Positions 35,119 through 44,784 of a DNA stretch of 64,000 bases are shown piece by piece. How positions within the stretch are numbered: position 1 is the stretch's first letter; the number at the start of each line of letters is the position of its first letter. The notes below the pieces were generated by a model, which worked only from the letters and a program-made list of their open reading frames with translations, ran no database searches and was not told the origin of the DNA. Origin of the DNA: Variovorax brevis (GTDB lineage: Bacteria > Pseudomonadota > Gammaproteobacteria > Burkholderiales > Burkholderiaceae_C). The stretch spans positions 1 to 64,000 of the forward strand of contig NZ_JASZYG010000003.1 of assembly GCF_030317105.1 (NCBI RefSeq). The letters run 5' to 3'. The position numbers were made by a program, and so were the translations under genes.

Positions 35119-36543
35119 TCAGACGGCCTTCGGGACTGCGCCGTAAGCGAGCTTGCCCTTGTGAAATACCGCATTGCGCACGGGCAGGCGAGCAACCGCT
35201 TCAGCCGAGCAACTCGCGGGCAGGAGATTGAAGCTCGCCACGTCCCCGGCTTTCGGCCACGCCTGCTCACCCTTGTCGTTGAGCGGCGTGACGAAGCCGG
35301 TCGCATAGCCCAGCGTGCGGCTGATTTCATACTCGGTGCTGGGATACTGGAGTCGGGCAATCTCCTGGGCCTTCTGCAGGATGTCGCAATTGCCAAACGA
35401 ATTCCACCAGTCCATGACGCTGTCCGTGCCGCAGATCACCATGACGCCCGCCTCATGCAGTTCGCGCAGCGGCATCGTGCCCTTGCCCAACGGAACCCCG
35501 CTGGCCAGGGTGATGCCCAGCGCCTTCATGCGCGCTGCAATGTCCTTGAGTTCTTCCTTCGAGAGTTCGGCCAGGGCATAGGCGTGGCTGAAGGTCACAT
35601 TGCCTTGCAGCTGCTTGTTCTTCTCCACGTGATCCATGAAGCGATTGAGTGCGGGAATGGCGGTTGCGCGCGGCTCATGGAGATGGATGTCGATTCCGGC
35701 ATTGAAGTCGATCGCGAGCTGAACCGTCGTGTCAACCGACTTCTCCATCGCGCGATCGAAAGAGGTGGGGTCGACCCCGCCGACATAGCTGACGCCGCCC
35801 GACTTCAGCGCCTCGCGCATCAATCCCACGCTGTCGGAGGCCAACAGGCCGTGTTGCGGAAAGATGATGATCTTCGAATCAAGCGTGCCCTTGAAACGCT
35901 CGAGCGACGCCTTGAGATGTTCGAGATTGCCGAGCTTGCTGACGGGATCGACATTGCAGTGGCTGCGGCACACGGTCGTGCCTTGCGAATGCATGAGACG
36001 GATCATTGCAGCCGTACGCTCCTCGGCCACCGGGAGAAGCTTGGGCAGAAGGTCCTGCTCCTGGGCAACGCGGTCTGCGCGGCCATGCTGCGTTGGAAGT
36101 GTCGCTTCCCACGGGCCGCCGTAGAAGGTCTTGTCCAGATGGATGTGCATGTCCATGAAGGTCGGCAGCATCAACTGACCTTGCGCGTCATAAACCGCTG
36201 CATCTGAAGGAACAGCCGACTTCGTGTCCAGGATTTCGGCAATTGCGCCACTGGCGATGCGCAGCGTCTTCAGTTCGGTCCTGGTTTGCGTGATGACAGG
36301 CTTGTCGAGCCATGGCTTCCTTTCCTCGACAAAACCGGTCTCCAGACGGACGTTGGTCAGATACCAGGCGTTCGGCAGCGCCTGCACGCTGGAGATGGGC
36401 GTGGTGACCTTGCTCACGTCGATCAAGGACGCGGCGGCTGCCCTTTCAGGGTGCCCCATCAGACTGGCTCCAAGGGCCAGACCTCCTGCACCAACGCTGC
36501 CCATGAAGCCGCGACGCGAAAGCCCTGACGGTGGATTTTCCAT
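35119..36543 (-). CDS. Tat-exported amidohydrolase, cytosine deaminase-like
   Basis: A 474-residue metal-dependent hydrolase. A twin-arginine signal (SRRGFMGSVG, residues about 9-18) is followed by a hydrophobic stretch. Metal and active-site motifs typical of cytosine deaminase-like enzymes are MDMHIHLDKTF, RSHCNVDP, GIDIHLHEP, TFSHAYAL and ICGTDSVMDWW. The start MENPPSGLS was chosen because it places the Tat motif correctly. Folding before export fits a metal enzyme. The substrate is unknown, perhaps a cyclic amide or amidine. It stands alone, 144 bp from its upstream neighbour. Confidence 0.85.
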   Translation of the reverse strand: MENPPSGLSRRGFMGSVGAGGLALGASLMGHPERAAAASLIDVSKVTTPISSVQALPNAWYLTNVRLETGFVEERKPWLDKPVITQTRTELKTLRIASGAIAEILDTKSAVPSDAAVYDAQGQLMLPTFMDMHIHLDKTFYGGPWEATLPTQHGRADRVAQEQDLLPKLLPVAEERTAAMIRLMHSQGTTVCRSHCNVDPVSKLGNLEHLKASLERFKGTLDSKIIIFPQHGLLASDSVGLMREALKSGGVSYVGGVDPTSFDRAMEKSVDTTVQLAIDFNAGIDIHLHEPRATAIPALNRFMDHVEKNKQLQGNVTFSHAYALAELSKEELKDIAARMKALGITLASGVPLGKGTMPLRELHEAGVMVICGTDSVMDWWNSFGNCDILQKAQEIARLQYPSTEYEISRTLGYATGFVTPLNDKGEQAWPKAGDVASFNLLPASCSAEAVARLPVRNAVFHKGKLAYGAVPKAV

Positions 36544-36687
36544 GTTCGTGTCCTTGATGGCACTACCGAAATAGGTGATTGGCCGGGTCGGCACATGATA
36601 GGTCCGGATCTGCGCGATGTCCCGGGTTCGCCAGACCAGGAGAATGCCCTTGCCATGCCCGAAGGAGGGCCGGCGGAGGAAGCCAGG

Positions 36688-37725
36688 TCAGGGGCTGCCG
36701 ATCCTGATCGCGATCTTGCCGAACTGCTCGCCTGACGCCAGATGGTCGAGCGCCGCATGCGCCTGCTCGAGCGCGTACACGGCATCGATGACGGGGCGCA
36801 GTGCATGACGCTCGCTCCAGGCCAACAGTGCTGCGAACTCATCGAAGTCTCCCAGCGTGGAACCGAGGATCTGCAGTTGGCGGATGAAGATGCGCCGCAG
36901 GTCGGCCTGCGGCTGATCGCCGCTGGTAGCGCCGCAAGTCACAAGACGGCCGCCGCGCACCAGCGACTTCATGGCGCTGGCCCAGACAGCGGCTCCCACG
37001 TTCTCGATGACCAGATCGACGCCACGACCTTCGGTCAGCGCCATGACTTCCCTGGCAACGTCCTGTGACTGGCCGTTGATCGCGTGGTCTGCGCCCATGT
37101 GCACCGCGCGCTGAAGCTTGGCGTCGTCGCGGGAAGTGACGATGGCCCTGGCGCCCGCCAACTTGGCCAGTTGCAGCGCCGCCAGCGACACGCCGCCACC
37201 GACTCCGAAGATCAGCACGGTTTGCCAGGGCTTGAGCTGTCCCTTGGTAAAGAGCATGCGCCACGCGGTGAGATGGGTCACGCCGAGCGCGGCTGCTTCG
37301 GCATGGCTCAACGCGGCTGGCATCGGGAACACATTGCGAGCCGGCACGCTGACGTACTCGGCCAGCGTTCCGTCACGATGCTCGCCGAGGTACTGCACCG
37401 CGTTGCACAACACGCCTTCCCCACGTCGACAGAACTCGCAGCGACCACACACGATCGCTGGATGCAGTACCACTTGTTGGCCCGGCTTGAGCAGAGGGTC
37501 ATCGGCGTCGACCTCCTCCACCACCCCTGCCCCATCGAGCCCCATGATCTGGGGCAACGCGTGCCTGATTCCTGCACCGCTGTCGCGCATGTAAAGGTCG
37601 ACCCGGTTGACGGTGGCCGCCTGCATGCGCACGAGCACGTCCCCCGGACCACGCGACGGCATCGGTCGCTCGCCGATCGCAACGACTTCGTTGCCACCGT
37701 GACCTGTGATGAAAACGGCTTTCAT
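36688..37725 (-). CDS. Zinc-binding MDR oxidoreductase (quinone reductase/alcohol dehydrogenase superfamily)
   Basis: A 345-residue medium-chain dehydrogenase. It has structural-zinc cysteines (CGRCEFCRRGEGVLC) and the nucleotide-binding GVGGGVSLAALQLAK. The N-terminal catalytic-zinc cysteine seems absent (TVNRVDLYMRDSG), as in quinone-reductase-like members. It probably reduces a double bond or carbonyl with NADPH. The ATG at 37725 has AAGGGA about eight bases upstream and was preferred to 37743. It lies 141 bp after the hydratase gene and may be co-transcribed with the acyl-CoA operon or have its own promoter. Confidence 0.85.
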   Translation of the reverse strand: MKAVFITGHGGNEVVAIGERPMPSRGPGDVLVRMQAATVNRVDLYMRDSGAGIRHALPQIMGLDGAGVVEEVDADDPLLKPGQQVVLHPAIVCGRCEFCRRGEGVLCNAVQYLGEHRDGTLAEYVSVPARNVFPMPAALSHAEAAALGVTHLTAWRMLFTKGQLKPWQTVLIFGVGGGVSLAALQLAKLAGARAIVTSRDDAKLQRAVHMGADHAINGQSQDVAREVMALTEGRGVDLVIENVGAAVWASAMKSLVRGGRLVTCGATSGDQPQADLRRIFIRQLQILGSTLGDFDEFAALLAWSERHALRPVIDAVYALEQAHAALDHLASGEQFGKIAIRIGSP

Positions 37726-37866
37726 GCTTTTGGTCCCTTGCATCGACCGTTACCCCTGGAAGGCTCCTGCCGCTGGACCGAGGACGATCGAGCAGTGAAA
37801 TGTACATCCGGGGTCGACCGCAGCGCGTCGCGGGGCAAGCGTGCCCGTGAGCCCCTCGACGCCAGG

Positions 37867-38688
37867 TCACAGTGTGGTCGTGACCTCACCCATGCCGGCA
37901 AAGCTCACTCTGACCATGGGGCTCGCCTTGCAGGCAGTGCCGCCCGACCAGGAACCGGTGATCACCGCCGAGCCGGCCGGCACCGTCAGGCCGTTTCGCG
38001 TCGCATGCCGCAGCCACGCGGGCAAGAGCCACGCCGGATCCTCCAGGCCATAGGCGCCTTTGAAGATGACTGACGATGCGCCGACAGCGACCTCGCAGCT
38101 TTGCCTCTTCCAGTCGCGGCGCACGTAGGTTTGCCATTCGCCGAGCACCAATGCGCCGTGCGAATTCGTGTCGGCCAGTTGCAGCAGCGCCGGTGCCTCC
38201 CAATGTTCCTCCCAGCGCGAGTCCGATATTTCAATGGCGACCGTCATCGAATTGACCAGGGACTCGGCGTCGGCTGCAGTGATGCGGGCCGCGATGTCGG
38301 GTGTCACGTCGCGCGCAATGCGAAGCGCAATCCCGGCCGCTGCAAAGGGATGGTGGAACGTGATGTCGGAAAGACCTGTTCCACTCGGCCGGACGCCTTG
38401 CATCGGAAGGCGCGCATGGCTCAGGCCGTCAAAGCGCGACGGTCCACCCGATTTCCAGAACTGGACCTCGCCGGCCCGGAACCAACCCAGGATCGCGCCA
38501 ATCTGGTCCTGGACCAGGTAGGCCTCTTCTTCGCACTGCAGTGCGTCGGCCCAGGCGAGCGCCGATCGACGAACCCCCGCGCGCCGCGCGTCGGCAATGA
38601 ATTCAGCAAGTTCGGCATGTGTGGTTGTCAAAGCATTCTCCGTTTGCTCCTCGCCTGCTCGCCCGGCGGATCTTCCGTCCAGAGTCAT
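37867..38688 (-). CDS. FAH-superfamily hydratase (2-keto-4-pentenoate hydratase type)
   Basis: A 273-residue member of the fumarylacetoacetase superfamily, whose hydratases and decarboxylases bind Mg2+ and act on 2-keto acids. Recognisable parts are TFHHPFAAAGIALRIARDV, AAITAADAE-like ALVNSMTVAIEISDSRW, GALVLGEWQTYVRRDW and the C-terminal LTVPAGSAVITGSWSG. It starts 11 bp after the PhaC-like gene. The start is unclear: ATG at 38688, or a TTG about 18 codons later with a GGAG site. It may hydrate an unsaturated acyl intermediate for the neighbouring enzymes. Confidence 0.75.
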   Translation of the reverse strand: MTLDGRSAGRAGEEQTENALTTTHAELAEFIADARRAGVRRSALAWADALQCEEEAYLVQDQIGAILGWFRAGEVQFWKSGGPSRFDGLSHARLPMQGVRPSGTGLSDITFHHPFAAAGIALRIARDVTPDIAARITAADAESLVNSMTVAIEISDSRWEEHWEAPALLQLADTNSHGALVLGEWQTYVRRDWKRQSCEVAVGASSVIFKGAYGLEDPAWLLPAWLRHATRNGLTVPAGSAVITGSWSGGTACKASPMVRVSFAGMGEVTTTL

Positions 38689-38699
38689 GGTCGATTGCC

Positions 38700-40277
38700 T
38701 CACGACTGGGGGACCTGCTCGAGCACGTAGGACCCAGGCGCGGGCTCCAGAGGTGGCCAATCCTCGCTCCCAAGGTGCCGCGGCGCGGCCACTTGCTTGC
38801 CGCTGGTCTGCGCAACCCACCGGCACCACTCTGGCCACCAACTGCCCTGGTGCTTTTCAGCGCCCTCTTTCCAGGCTTCGGGATCGGTGGTTTGCGGGCC
38901 CTTGAACCAGTAGCTCTTGCGTGACTTGGCCGGATGGTTGATGGCGATGCCCGAGACGTGGCCGCCTTCGGTCAGGAGAAACGTTGACGGGCCGGACACC
39001 AGTTCCAGGGCGAGCAGCGTGGTCTGCCATGGCACGATGTGGTCCTCCGTGGCGGAAACGAAGCAGGTTGGCGCATCGATGTTGCCGATGTCGACCTTGC
39101 GCCCGCGCAAGCTCAGTGCGCCAGGTACGCGCAAGAGATTCTTCAGGTACATGTTCTCCATGTAGTACTGGTACAACTCACCCGGAACGTTGGCGGTGTC
39201 GCTGTTCCAAAAGAGCACATCGAAGGGCGGGACGTTGTCGCCGAGCAGGTAGTTGTTGACGTAGAAATGCCAGATGGAATCCTTGGCGTGCAGCATCGCC
39301 ATCGCCTTGGCCAGATCCTGCCCGGGCATCACGCCTTTCATTCGCACCCGTGGCTCGAAGGCCTTGATCTGCGGCCCATCGACAAAGATGCCCACGTCCC
39401 CGTGGTCGGAATAGTCCACCAGCGTCGTGAGGAACGTGGCCGACGCAATGCGCTTCATTTGTGCGGGTGTCATCACGGCCAGCGCCGACACTGCCAGCGC
39501 TCCACCAATGCACCATGACAGCAGGTTGGCCTTGGGCGAAGCGCTGATCCCGCACGTCGTCCCGATGGCCTCATGCACGCCGTCGAACACGTAGTCGTCC
39601 CACCCGTGGCTCGTGCCGCCAGGCCGGGGATTGCGCCAGGACATCATGAAGACGTTCTGGCCCTGCTCCAGCAAGTACTTGACGAAAGACTTCTGCTCGT
39701 TCAGGTCGAATGCGTAGAACTTGTTGACGCACGGCGGCACGATCAACAGCGGCACGGCGCCCACCTTCGACGCCAGCGGCTTGTACTGAATGAGCTGGAA
39801 GATCTCGTTCTGGGAAACCACCGAGCCAGCGGTCGTCGCCAGGTTCACGCCGACGGTGAAGGCCTGGGGGTCGCTCGATGCCGGCAGCGCATTTTTCTGC
39901 AGGTCTTGCAGCATCCGCGTTGCGCCCGTCAGGAAACTCTGCCCGCGTGTATCGACTGCTTTTTGCAATGCCTGCGGGTTGGTCAGGAAGTAGTTGGAAG
40001 GCGACAGCGCGTCGACTGCAAATTGCACGTAGAAGTCCCACACGCTCTTCTGATGGGGCGGGAGGCCGGTCCCCAGGCCGACGATCTTCTGCGACGCCTG
40101 CCCGGCCATTTCATACCACTGGAGCAGCAGTTTGCCGTATGGCGTGTTGGTCCACGCCGGATCCTTGAAGCGGGGATCGTCCGCGAGCGGGCCGGGGGCG
40201 ACCGAAGCAGATGTCGGCTGCATGGCCCAGCCCGTGGTCCAGGTGTCGAAGAGGCGCTGCAAGCTGTCTGAGTTCAT
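38700..40277 (-). CDS. phaC: Poly(3-hydroxyalkanoate) synthase-like protein
   Basis: A 525-residue alpha/beta-fold polymerase that joins 3-hydroxyacyl-CoA units into storage polyester. The catalytic triad is visible: Cys256 in LLSWCIGGA, Asp in ATEDHIVPW and His in EGGHVSGIA. The lipase-like box reads S-W-C-I-G where G-x-C-x-G is usual. At 525 residues it is shorter at the N-terminus than class I synthases of about 590. Conserved PPCVNKFYAFDL and MSWRNP support the call. It is in the middle of a branched-chain acyl-CoA operon rather than next to phaA/phaB, so its monomer may be unusual. Confidence 0.88.
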   Translation of the reverse strand: MNSDSLQRLFDTWTTGWAMQPTSASVAPGPLADDPRFKDPAWTNTPYGKLLLQWYEMAGQASQKIVGLGTGLPPHQKSVWDFYVQFAVDALSPSNYFLTNPQALQKAVDTRGQSFLTGATRMLQDLQKNALPASSDPQAFTVGVNLATTAGSVVSQNEIFQLIQYKPLASKVGAVPLLIVPPCVNKFYAFDLNEQKSFVKYLLEQGQNVFMMSWRNPRPGGTSHGWDDYVFDGVHEAIGTTCGISASPKANLLSWCIGGALAVSALAVMTPAQMKRIASATFLTTLVDYSDHGDVGIFVDGPQIKAFEPRVRMKGVMPGQDLAKAMAMLHAKDSIWHFYVNNYLLGDNVPPFDVLFWNSDTANVPGELYQYYMENMYLKNLLRVPGALSLRGRKVDIGNIDAPTCFVSATEDHIVPWQTTLLALELVSGPSTFLLTEGGHVSGIAINHPAKSRKSYWFKGPQTTDPEAWKEGAEKHQGSWWPEWCRWVAQTSGKQVAAPRHLGSEDWPPLEPAPGSYVLEQVPQS

Positions 40278-40295
40278 GAGGGATGTCCAATGGTG

Positions 40296-41408
40296 TTAGA
40301 TCAGGTCGGCCAACGGATGGGCCGGCTGCATGAAGGACTGGATGTGGGCGTCGCCCACCTCGGCCAGCGACGCCGGTCGCCAGCGCGGATTGCGGTCCTT
40401 GTCGATGATGAGCGCCCGGATTCCTTCGGCGAAGTCACCGAAGCGGGCGCAAGCCACCGACACGTGGTACTCGAGCCGCAACACGTCGGCCATCGACAGA
40501 TGCAACACCCGCCGCCACAGCGCGAAGGACAGCGCCGCCGACGTCGGCGAACCCTTGACGAAGGTCATCGCGGCCTGGGACAACCATGGATCGTCGCGCA
40601 GGGCCAACGCCTGGAGGCGCCGCGCAATATCGGCCAGGCTGTCGTGGCCGATGGTGGCATCGATCAGGTCGTAGTGCTTGCGCACCTGCGACTCGGGCAG
40701 CCCTTCGTGCGAGGCGCTTTGCCCCAGGATGTGGCTCAGTTGCGCCGAGTTCTGCTCGGGGCTGTCGAACCAATGATGGGATGCAAGCGAACCCAGCACG
40801 TGCGCCTTGAGGTCATGCGCAAGCACGAAATCGACCAGGCCGACGAAGCGGGCGTCGAGCGCATTCATGGGCGCTCCGGTCAATGCGAGGAACAAGCCGC
40901 TCTTGCCCGGCGCGCGTCGCAGGAACCAACTCCCGCCAACGTCCGGGTACAGCCCGAGGGAGATTTCCGGCATGGCGAGCCGGGTGCGCGGCGTCGCCAC
41001 ACGATGGGAGGCTCCCGCCAGAAGGCCGATGCCGCCGCCCATGACGATGCCATTGCCCCAGCACAGGATCGGCTTGGGAAAGGTGTGGATCTGGTAGTCG
41101 AGCCGGTACTCGCGCTCGAAGAACCGGGCCGCCTGCACAGGGACCTCTCCCTTGGCCGTGTCGCGCATCGACGCATACAGGTGCTGAAGGTCGCCGCCAG
41201 CGCAAAACGCCTTTTCGCCCAGGGCATCCAGGACCACGCCTGCAACCCGCTCATCCTTTGCCCACGTGGCCAGCATGGGGCCGAGCCGGTCGATCATGTC
41301 GAGCGAGAGGGCGTTGAGGGTGGCGGCCGAGTTCAGCGTCGCATGGCCGAAGCGCCGGCCGCACGCGGTGGATATCTCATCAAACAGCACGCAATCTGCC
41401 ATCGCCAC
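40296..41408 (-). CDS. 3-hydroxyisobutyryl-CoA hydrolase-like enoyl-CoA hydratase family protein
   Basis: A 370-residue crotonase-fold enzyme. Its length, longer than the usual 260, and the pattern KAFCAGGDLQHLY, GNGIVMGGGIGLLAGASHRV and MPEISLGLYPDVGGSWFLRR match 3-hydroxyisobutyryl-CoA hydrolases of valine breakdown. These release free 3-hydroxyisobutyrate. It lies 15 bp after the enoyl-CoA hydratase gene and 18 bp before the PhaC-like gene. Steps after the free acid (dehydrogenases MmsA/MmsB) are not in the window. Confidence 0.85.
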   Translation of the reverse strand: MAMADCVLFDEISTACGRRFGHATLNSAATLNALSLDMIDRLGPMLATWAKDERVAGVVLDALGEKAFCAGGDLQHLYASMRDTAKGEVPVQAARFFEREYRLDYQIHTFPKPILCWGNGIVMGGGIGLLAGASHRVATPRTRLAMPEISLGLYPDVGGSWFLRRAPGKSGLFLALTGAPMNALDARFVGLVDFVLAHDLKAHVLGSLASHHWFDSPEQNSAQLSHILGQSASHEGLPESQVRKHYDLIDATIGHDSLADIARRLQALALRDDPWLSQAAMTFVKGSPTSAALSFALWRRVLHLSMADVLRLEYHVSVACARFGDFAEGIRALIIDKDRNPRWRPASLAEVGDAHIQSFMQPAHPLADLI

Positions 41409-41423
41409 TCCTGCCCTTCGTGG

Positions 41424-42206
41424 TCAAGCGTTGCGCCACTGCGGGGGGCGCTTGCCCAGGAAGGCATTGACGCCTTCGCGCTGGTCTTCGGTGTCGAACA
41501 AGTCGACGAAGGCTTCCCGCTCGGCCACCAGGGTGAGTGTTGGCGACTGCGTGCGTGCACCATGGATCAGCTTCTTGCAGGCCGCAACGCTGGTCGGGCT
41601 TTGGCGCTCGACCGACCTTGCCAGCACCAGCGCACGCTCGAGCGCCTGACCGCGAGGGACCACCTCCTGCACCAGCCCGATACGCAGCGCCGTCTGGGCG
41701 TCGACGCGTTCGCCACATAGCACGATGCGTTTTGCCCAGCTCTCGCCGACGTGCCACGACAGCCACTGCGAACCGCCGGCACAGGGCAACAAGCCGACCG
41801 CGGCTTCGGGCAGGCCCATCTGTGCGTGTTCCTCGCTGATCCGCAGATCGCAGGCCAGCGCGCACTCAAGGCCACCACCCAGTGCAAAGCCGTTGATCGC
41901 GGCGACACTCAGGCCGCGAAAGCCAGCCAAGGCCTCGAACGCCTCGCCGAATCGCCTGGCCATGGCGCGCGCAACCGCCTTGTCCCCATCGGCAAACAGC
42001 TTGAGGTCGGCGCCGGCAGAGAAGAACTTCTCGCCACTGCCGGTGACCACGAGGCTGTAGATCTCCCGATCGCCGTTCAGGTCGCCGACCATCTGTGTCA
42101 GCGCCGCCAGGCTTTGCTGCGTCCAGGTGTGCGCGGGCGGATTGTTGAGCGTGACCACCGCAACGTGACCGCGCTTGTCGAGTTCGAGGCCGTCGTACTC
42201 AATCAT
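41424..42206 (-). CDS. Enoyl-CoA hydratase/isomerase
   Basis: A 260-residue crotonase-fold hydratase that adds water to enoyl-CoA. The CoA-binding and oxyanion segments are FSAGADLKLFADG and GFALGGGLECALACDLRI. The catalytic region MGLPEAAVGLLPCAGGSQWL carries one of the two usual acidic residues. Its start overlaps the stop of the acyl-CoA dehydrogenase gene by 4 bp (ATGA). In this operon it most likely hydrates methacrylyl-CoA to 3-hydroxyisobutyryl-CoA. Confidence 0.88.
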   Translation of the reverse strand: MIEYDGLELDKRGHVAVVTLNNPPAHTWTQQSLAALTQMVGDLNGDREIYSLVVTGSGEKFFSAGADLKLFADGDKAVARAMARRFGEAFEALAGFRGLSVAAINGFALGGGLECALACDLRISEEHAQMGLPEAAVGLLPCAGGSQWLSWHVGESWAKRIVLCGERVDAQTALRIGLVQEVVPRGQALERALVLARSVERQSPTSVAACKKLIHGARTQSPTLTLVAEREAFVDLFDTEDQREGVNAFLGKRPPQWRNA

Positions 42207-43363
42207 CGAATGCTCTCCAGGGCATCGTCCTCCAGCATGCGGCGCGAAATGATGACGCGCATGATTTCATTGGTGCCTTCCAGGATCTGGTGCACGCGCG
42301 CGTCACGCAACAGGCGCTCCAGGGGGTATTCGCGGATGTAGCCGTAGCCGCCGTGGATCTGCAGCGCCTCGTTGCAGACGTTGAAGCACAGATCGGTGGC
42401 CAGGCGCTTGGCCATCGCGCAATACACGGTGGCGTCCCTGGCGCCGGCATCCAGTTTGCTCGCTGCGAGTCGCACCATGTGCCGCGATGCGACCAGGTCC
42501 ACCGCCATGTCGGCCAGCTTGAACTGCAGCGCCTGGAAGCTGGCCAGGGGCTTGCCGAACTGCTTGCGCTCGTGCATGTAGCGCTGCGCTGCGTTGAGAG
42601 CGCCCTGCGCCGCGCCGACCGAGCAGGTCGCGATGTTGATGCGCCCGCCATCCAGCCCCCGCATCGCGATCTTGAAGCCCTCGCCTTCCTTGCCGAGCAA
42701 GTTGCGCGAAGGCACGCGTGCATTCTCGAAAGTGATCCCGCGCGTGGGCTGGCTGTTCCAGCCCATCTTCTGCTCCTTGCGACCGTAGGTGACGCCCGGC
42801 GCATCGGCTGGCACCGCGAAAGCCGAGATCCCCGAAGGGCCGGCACCGCCGGTGCGCGCCATCACAACCAGCACGTGCGTGTCGCCAGCGCCCGAGATGA
42901 ACGCCTTGGAGCCATTGAGGACGTATTCGTCGCCTTCGCGTTGAGCCGTCGTGCGAAGCGAGCCGGCGTCCGAGCCGGCGCTGGGTTCCGTGAGGCAATA
43001 AGAGGCCAGCTTGTTCCCACTGGTCAAGAGCGGCCCCCAATACCCCGCGACTTCCTCATGCGCGTTGCTCGTGAGCATCCAGGTGGCCATGTTGTGGATG
43101 GTGATGAACGCGGCCGTCGAAGGACATGCGGCTGCGAGTTCCTCCACCACGATGGATGCATCGAGCCGGGAAAGGGCGATGCCACCCCAGCGCTCCCCGG
43201 AATAGAGCCCGCAAAAGCCCAGCTCGCCGGCGCGCCGGATCGAGTCGACCGGGAAGATGGATTTCTCATCCCACAGTGCTGCGTTCGGCGCCAACTCGTT
43301 CGCGGCAAAACTGCGCGCGGTATCCTGGTACGCGCGTTGATCCTCAGACAGTTCGAAGTTCAT
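42203..43363 (-). CDS. Acyl-CoA dehydrogenase (isobutyryl-CoA dehydrogenase-like)
   Basis: A 386-residue flavoprotein. Landmarks are ASYCLTEPSAGSDAGSLRT (FAD/substrate contact), YVLNGSKAFISGAG, RMNIATCS-type INIATCSVGAAQGAL and LQIHGGYGYIREYPLERLLRD. It is first in an operon with an enoyl-CoA hydratase and a 3-hydroxyisobutyryl-CoA hydrolase-like gene. This suggests it oxidises isobutyryl-CoA to methacrylyl-CoA in valine degradation, passing electrons to ETF. Substrate assignment is from context. Confidence 0.9.
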   Translation of the reverse strand: MNFELSEDQRAYQDTARSFAANELAPNAALWDEKSIFPVDSIRRAGELGFCGLYSGERWGGIALSRLDASIVVEELAAACPSTAAFITIHNMATWMLTSNAHEEVAGYWGPLLTSGNKLASYCLTEPSAGSDAGSLRTTAQREGDEYVLNGSKAFISGAGDTHVLVVMARTGGAGPSGISAFAVPADAPGVTYGRKEQKMGWNSQPTRGITFENARVPSRNLLGKEGEGFKIAMRGLDGGRINIATCSVGAAQGALNAAQRYMHERKQFGKPLASFQALQFKLADMAVDLVASRHMVRLAASKLDAGARDATVYCAMAKRLATDLCFNVCNEALQIHGGYGYIREYPLERLLRDARVHQILEGTNEIMRVIISRRMLEDDALESIR

Positions 43364-43421
43364 GATTTCAGGCTCGCTTGGCGCCGGGGCGCATGTTGAT
43401 CGGATTTGCGTTCGATTCGTT

Positions 43422-44717
43422 TCACAGCAACCTCAGACTTCTGGCTGCGTCGCGCAACTCGCCCCGGAAGTCGGGGTGCGCGATGCTGATGAGTGCCTCA
43501 GCCCTCTGCCTGGCGCTCTTGCCCCGAAGTTGCGCAACGCCGTACTCGGTCACGACATGGTTGACGTCGTTCTTGCTCGTCGAGACGTGCGTGCCCGCCG
43601 TGAGCGTCGGCACGATGCGCGAAACACTGTTCTCCCTGGCGGTGGATGGCAGAACGATGATGGCCTTGCCACCACGCGACCGGTTGGCAGCTCGCACGAA
43701 GTCGGTCTGCCCGCCGGTGCCGGAGTACGGGACGGATCCCAGGCTCTCGGAACCGCATTGGCCGAGCAGGTCCACCTGCAGGGACGCGTTGATGGCGATG
43801 AGGTTGTCGTTTTGGCCGGCGAGGAAGGGGTCGTTGGTGAAATCGACCGGGTGCATTTCAAGCGCCGGGTTTCGGTCCATGAATTGGTAGAGCTTTCTGG
43901 ACCCGAGCGCGAAGGTCGCCACCATCTTGCCGGGCAGGTAGTTCTTCTTGCGATTGGTGACTGCGCCGGATTCGAGCAGTGTCAGGATGCCATCACCGAG
44001 CATTTCGGTGTGCACGCCCAGGTCATGCTTGTGGCTGAGTTGCATGACCACCGCATCGGGAATGCCGCCGTAGCCGATCTGCAGGGTGGCCCCGTCGGGA
44101 ACAAGGTCGGCCACGTACTTTCCGATGGCCTTCTGCACCGGTCCGATGGCAGGCAGGCCCACCTCCATGACCGGTTCTTCGCTCTCCACCAGCGCGCTGA
44201 CCTGCGAGATGTGGATGTGGCAGTTGCCCCCGGCGAAGGGAACGTGCGGGTTGACTTCCAGCATGACGGATCGGGCTTTTCGCACCGCCGCCATGGTGTA
44301 GTCGGGCGCGAGGCTGAGCGAGAAATTGCCATGCGCGTCCATTGGCGACGCCATGCTGACCACCACGTCCGCGGGAAAAAGCCCCCGGTCGATGAGCGCC
44401 GGCAATTCGGAAAAACAAGCCGGAACGAAGTCGATCCACCCTTGTTGACCGCCGGGCCGCGAGGGGGTCCCGAAGAAGAACGCGAGGTGCCGGACGTGCT
44501 CGGTGGTTTCGGCGTCGAAATAGCCGTACTTTCTCACCGGCAGGATCTGTGCGACCCGAACGCCGCGCAACTCGCGGCGCTGTTCGGACAAGGCCGTGAG
44601 GATGGACGGCGGCTCGCCGACGCCGGAGGGGACGATCACCGTATCGCCTTCGTGGATCTCCCGGACGGTGTCGTGCGCCTCGCGGCGCTTGTTGAGGTAC
44701 TGCTCACGGAGCGTCAT
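43422..44717 (-). CDS. Acetyl-CoA hydrolase/transferase family CoA-transferase
   Basis: A 431-residue CoA-transferase of the acetyl-CoA hydrolase/4-hydroxybutyrate CoA-transferase type. Typical stretches are DGATLQIGYGGIPDAVV, GVHTEMLGDGILTLLESGAVTN, PYSGTGGQTDFVRAA and HVVTEYGVAQLRGKSARQRAEALI. It moves CoA between short acids through a glutamyl-CoA intermediate. The start MTLREQYLNK was chosen as the family N-terminus. A copy of the recurrent palindrome lies 68 bp upstream at 44785-44800, which is the best clue to its regulation. Confidence 0.9.
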   Translation of the reverse strand: MTLREQYLNKRREAHDTVREIHEGDTVIVPSGVGEPPSILTALSEQRRELRGVRVAQILPVRKYGYFDAETTEHVRHLAFFFGTPSRPGGQQGWIDFVPACFSELPALIDRGLFPADVVVSMASPMDAHGNFSLSLAPDYTMAAVRKARSVMLEVNPHVPFAGGNCHIHISQVSALVESEEPVMEVGLPAIGPVQKAIGKYVADLVPDGATLQIGYGGIPDAVVMQLSHKHDLGVHTEMLGDGILTLLESGAVTNRKKNYLPGKMVATFALGSRKLYQFMDRNPALEMHPVDFTNDPFLAGQNDNLIAINASLQVDLLGQCGSESLGSVPYSGTGGQTDFVRAANRSRGGKAIIVLPSTARENSVSRIVPTLTAGTHVSTSKNDVNHVVTEYGVAQLRGKSARQRAEALISIAHPDFRGELRDAARSLRLL

Positions 44718-44784
44718 GCTTTTCTCCTGCGCAGTTCGTTGCCGGCGCATTGCTTTCAAGGTAGTCCGATCGCTGCCGCCGGTC

